A DNA stretch of 64,000 nucleotides, from the NCBI GenBank assembly GCA_948567375.1, contig OX419758.1:50039001-50103000 (forward strand), given 5' to 3'. Positions 63,992-64,000 of the stretch are shown in pieces. A model generated the notes under the pieces. It saw only the letters and a program-made list of their open reading frames with translations. It ran no database searches and was not told the origin of the DNA. The translations under genes were made by a program, and so were the position numbers. Source of the DNA: Lunularia cruciata. Lineage: Eukaryota; Streptophyta; Marchantiopsida; Lunulariales; Lunulariaceae. Positions within the stretch are counted from its first letter, which is position 1; the number at the start of each line of letters is the position of its first letter.

Positions 63992-64000
63992 TAGTGAAAT

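Larger units (their letters stand above)
61148..64000 (+). mobile_element. Element B4: B-family LTR, runs off the window
   Basis: It starts TATGGTGCTCACATTTTTTG (a mutated TGTGGTACCCACA terminus) directly in E gag sequence. It is colinear with the B1 LTR through U3, TATA box and LTR frame. Whether it is a solo LTR or the left LTR of a full element cannot be told. No duplication can be checked because the other end is outside. Confidence 0.8.

Overview
This looks like nuclear DNA of a land plant with a large, repeat-rich genome. The evidence is one intron-bearing plant-type BTB/POZ gene and about 55 kb of decayed Ty3/gypsy LTR retrotransposons with plant-style primer sites (initiator tRNA-Met type and TGGCGCCGTTGCC-like type). 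The lineage cannot be fixed from the window; a fern, lycophyte or gymnosperm would fit the nesting and decay, but this is a guess. I see no tRNA, rRNA, CRISPR or bacterial-style operon.

Layout. Bases 1-8.6 kb are low-copy-looking DNA. A BTB/POZ gene lies on the minus strand (coding 3902-2106, one coding intron, probable leader exon near 6.2-6.6 kb). A 40-bp near-perfect palindrome lies just upstream, and a relic repeat lies at 370-800. From 8.6 kb to the right edge almost everything is retrotransposon.

The outermost element, E (minus), is a Ty3/gypsy element whose integrase ends in a PHD finger. Its pieces lie at 61147-56906, 35573-33756 and 10327-9543. Nested in E is C (minus chromovirus, 10328-33755, duplication gaggt). 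In C's 3' LTR is A (plus chromovirus, 10705-29352, duplication ccttg). In A is B1 (plus, 14792-26856, duplication catga). In B1's third gag zinc knuckle is D (18283-23203, duplication acgg). In D is a 1.9-kb solo LTR of the B group (20973-22898, duplication tcatc). That is six levels, four of them checkable against an uninterrupted paralogous copy or a restored reading frame in this window. E's reverse transcriptase is also split by B2 (minus, from 35574). B2's 5' LTR holds a further mosaic, F (47204-52075) joined to B3 (52076-55857). Another B LTR (B4) starts at 61148 and runs off the window.

Most unusual feature. Family B has very long LTRs (3798 and 3699 bp in two copies with both ends). 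Each carries a long open reading frame inside the LTR, downstream of a TATA box. The ancestral product (about 840 residues: a conserved N-terminal domain, an acidic linker and a long coiled coil) is none of Gag, protease, RT, RNase H or integrase. It recurs in five or more LTR copies, including one diverged copy that keeps the same core motifs. LTR-encoded proteins are rare, so this is the best candidate for an undescribed system. Most retrotransposon frames carry stops; the B LTR frame is among the best preserved.
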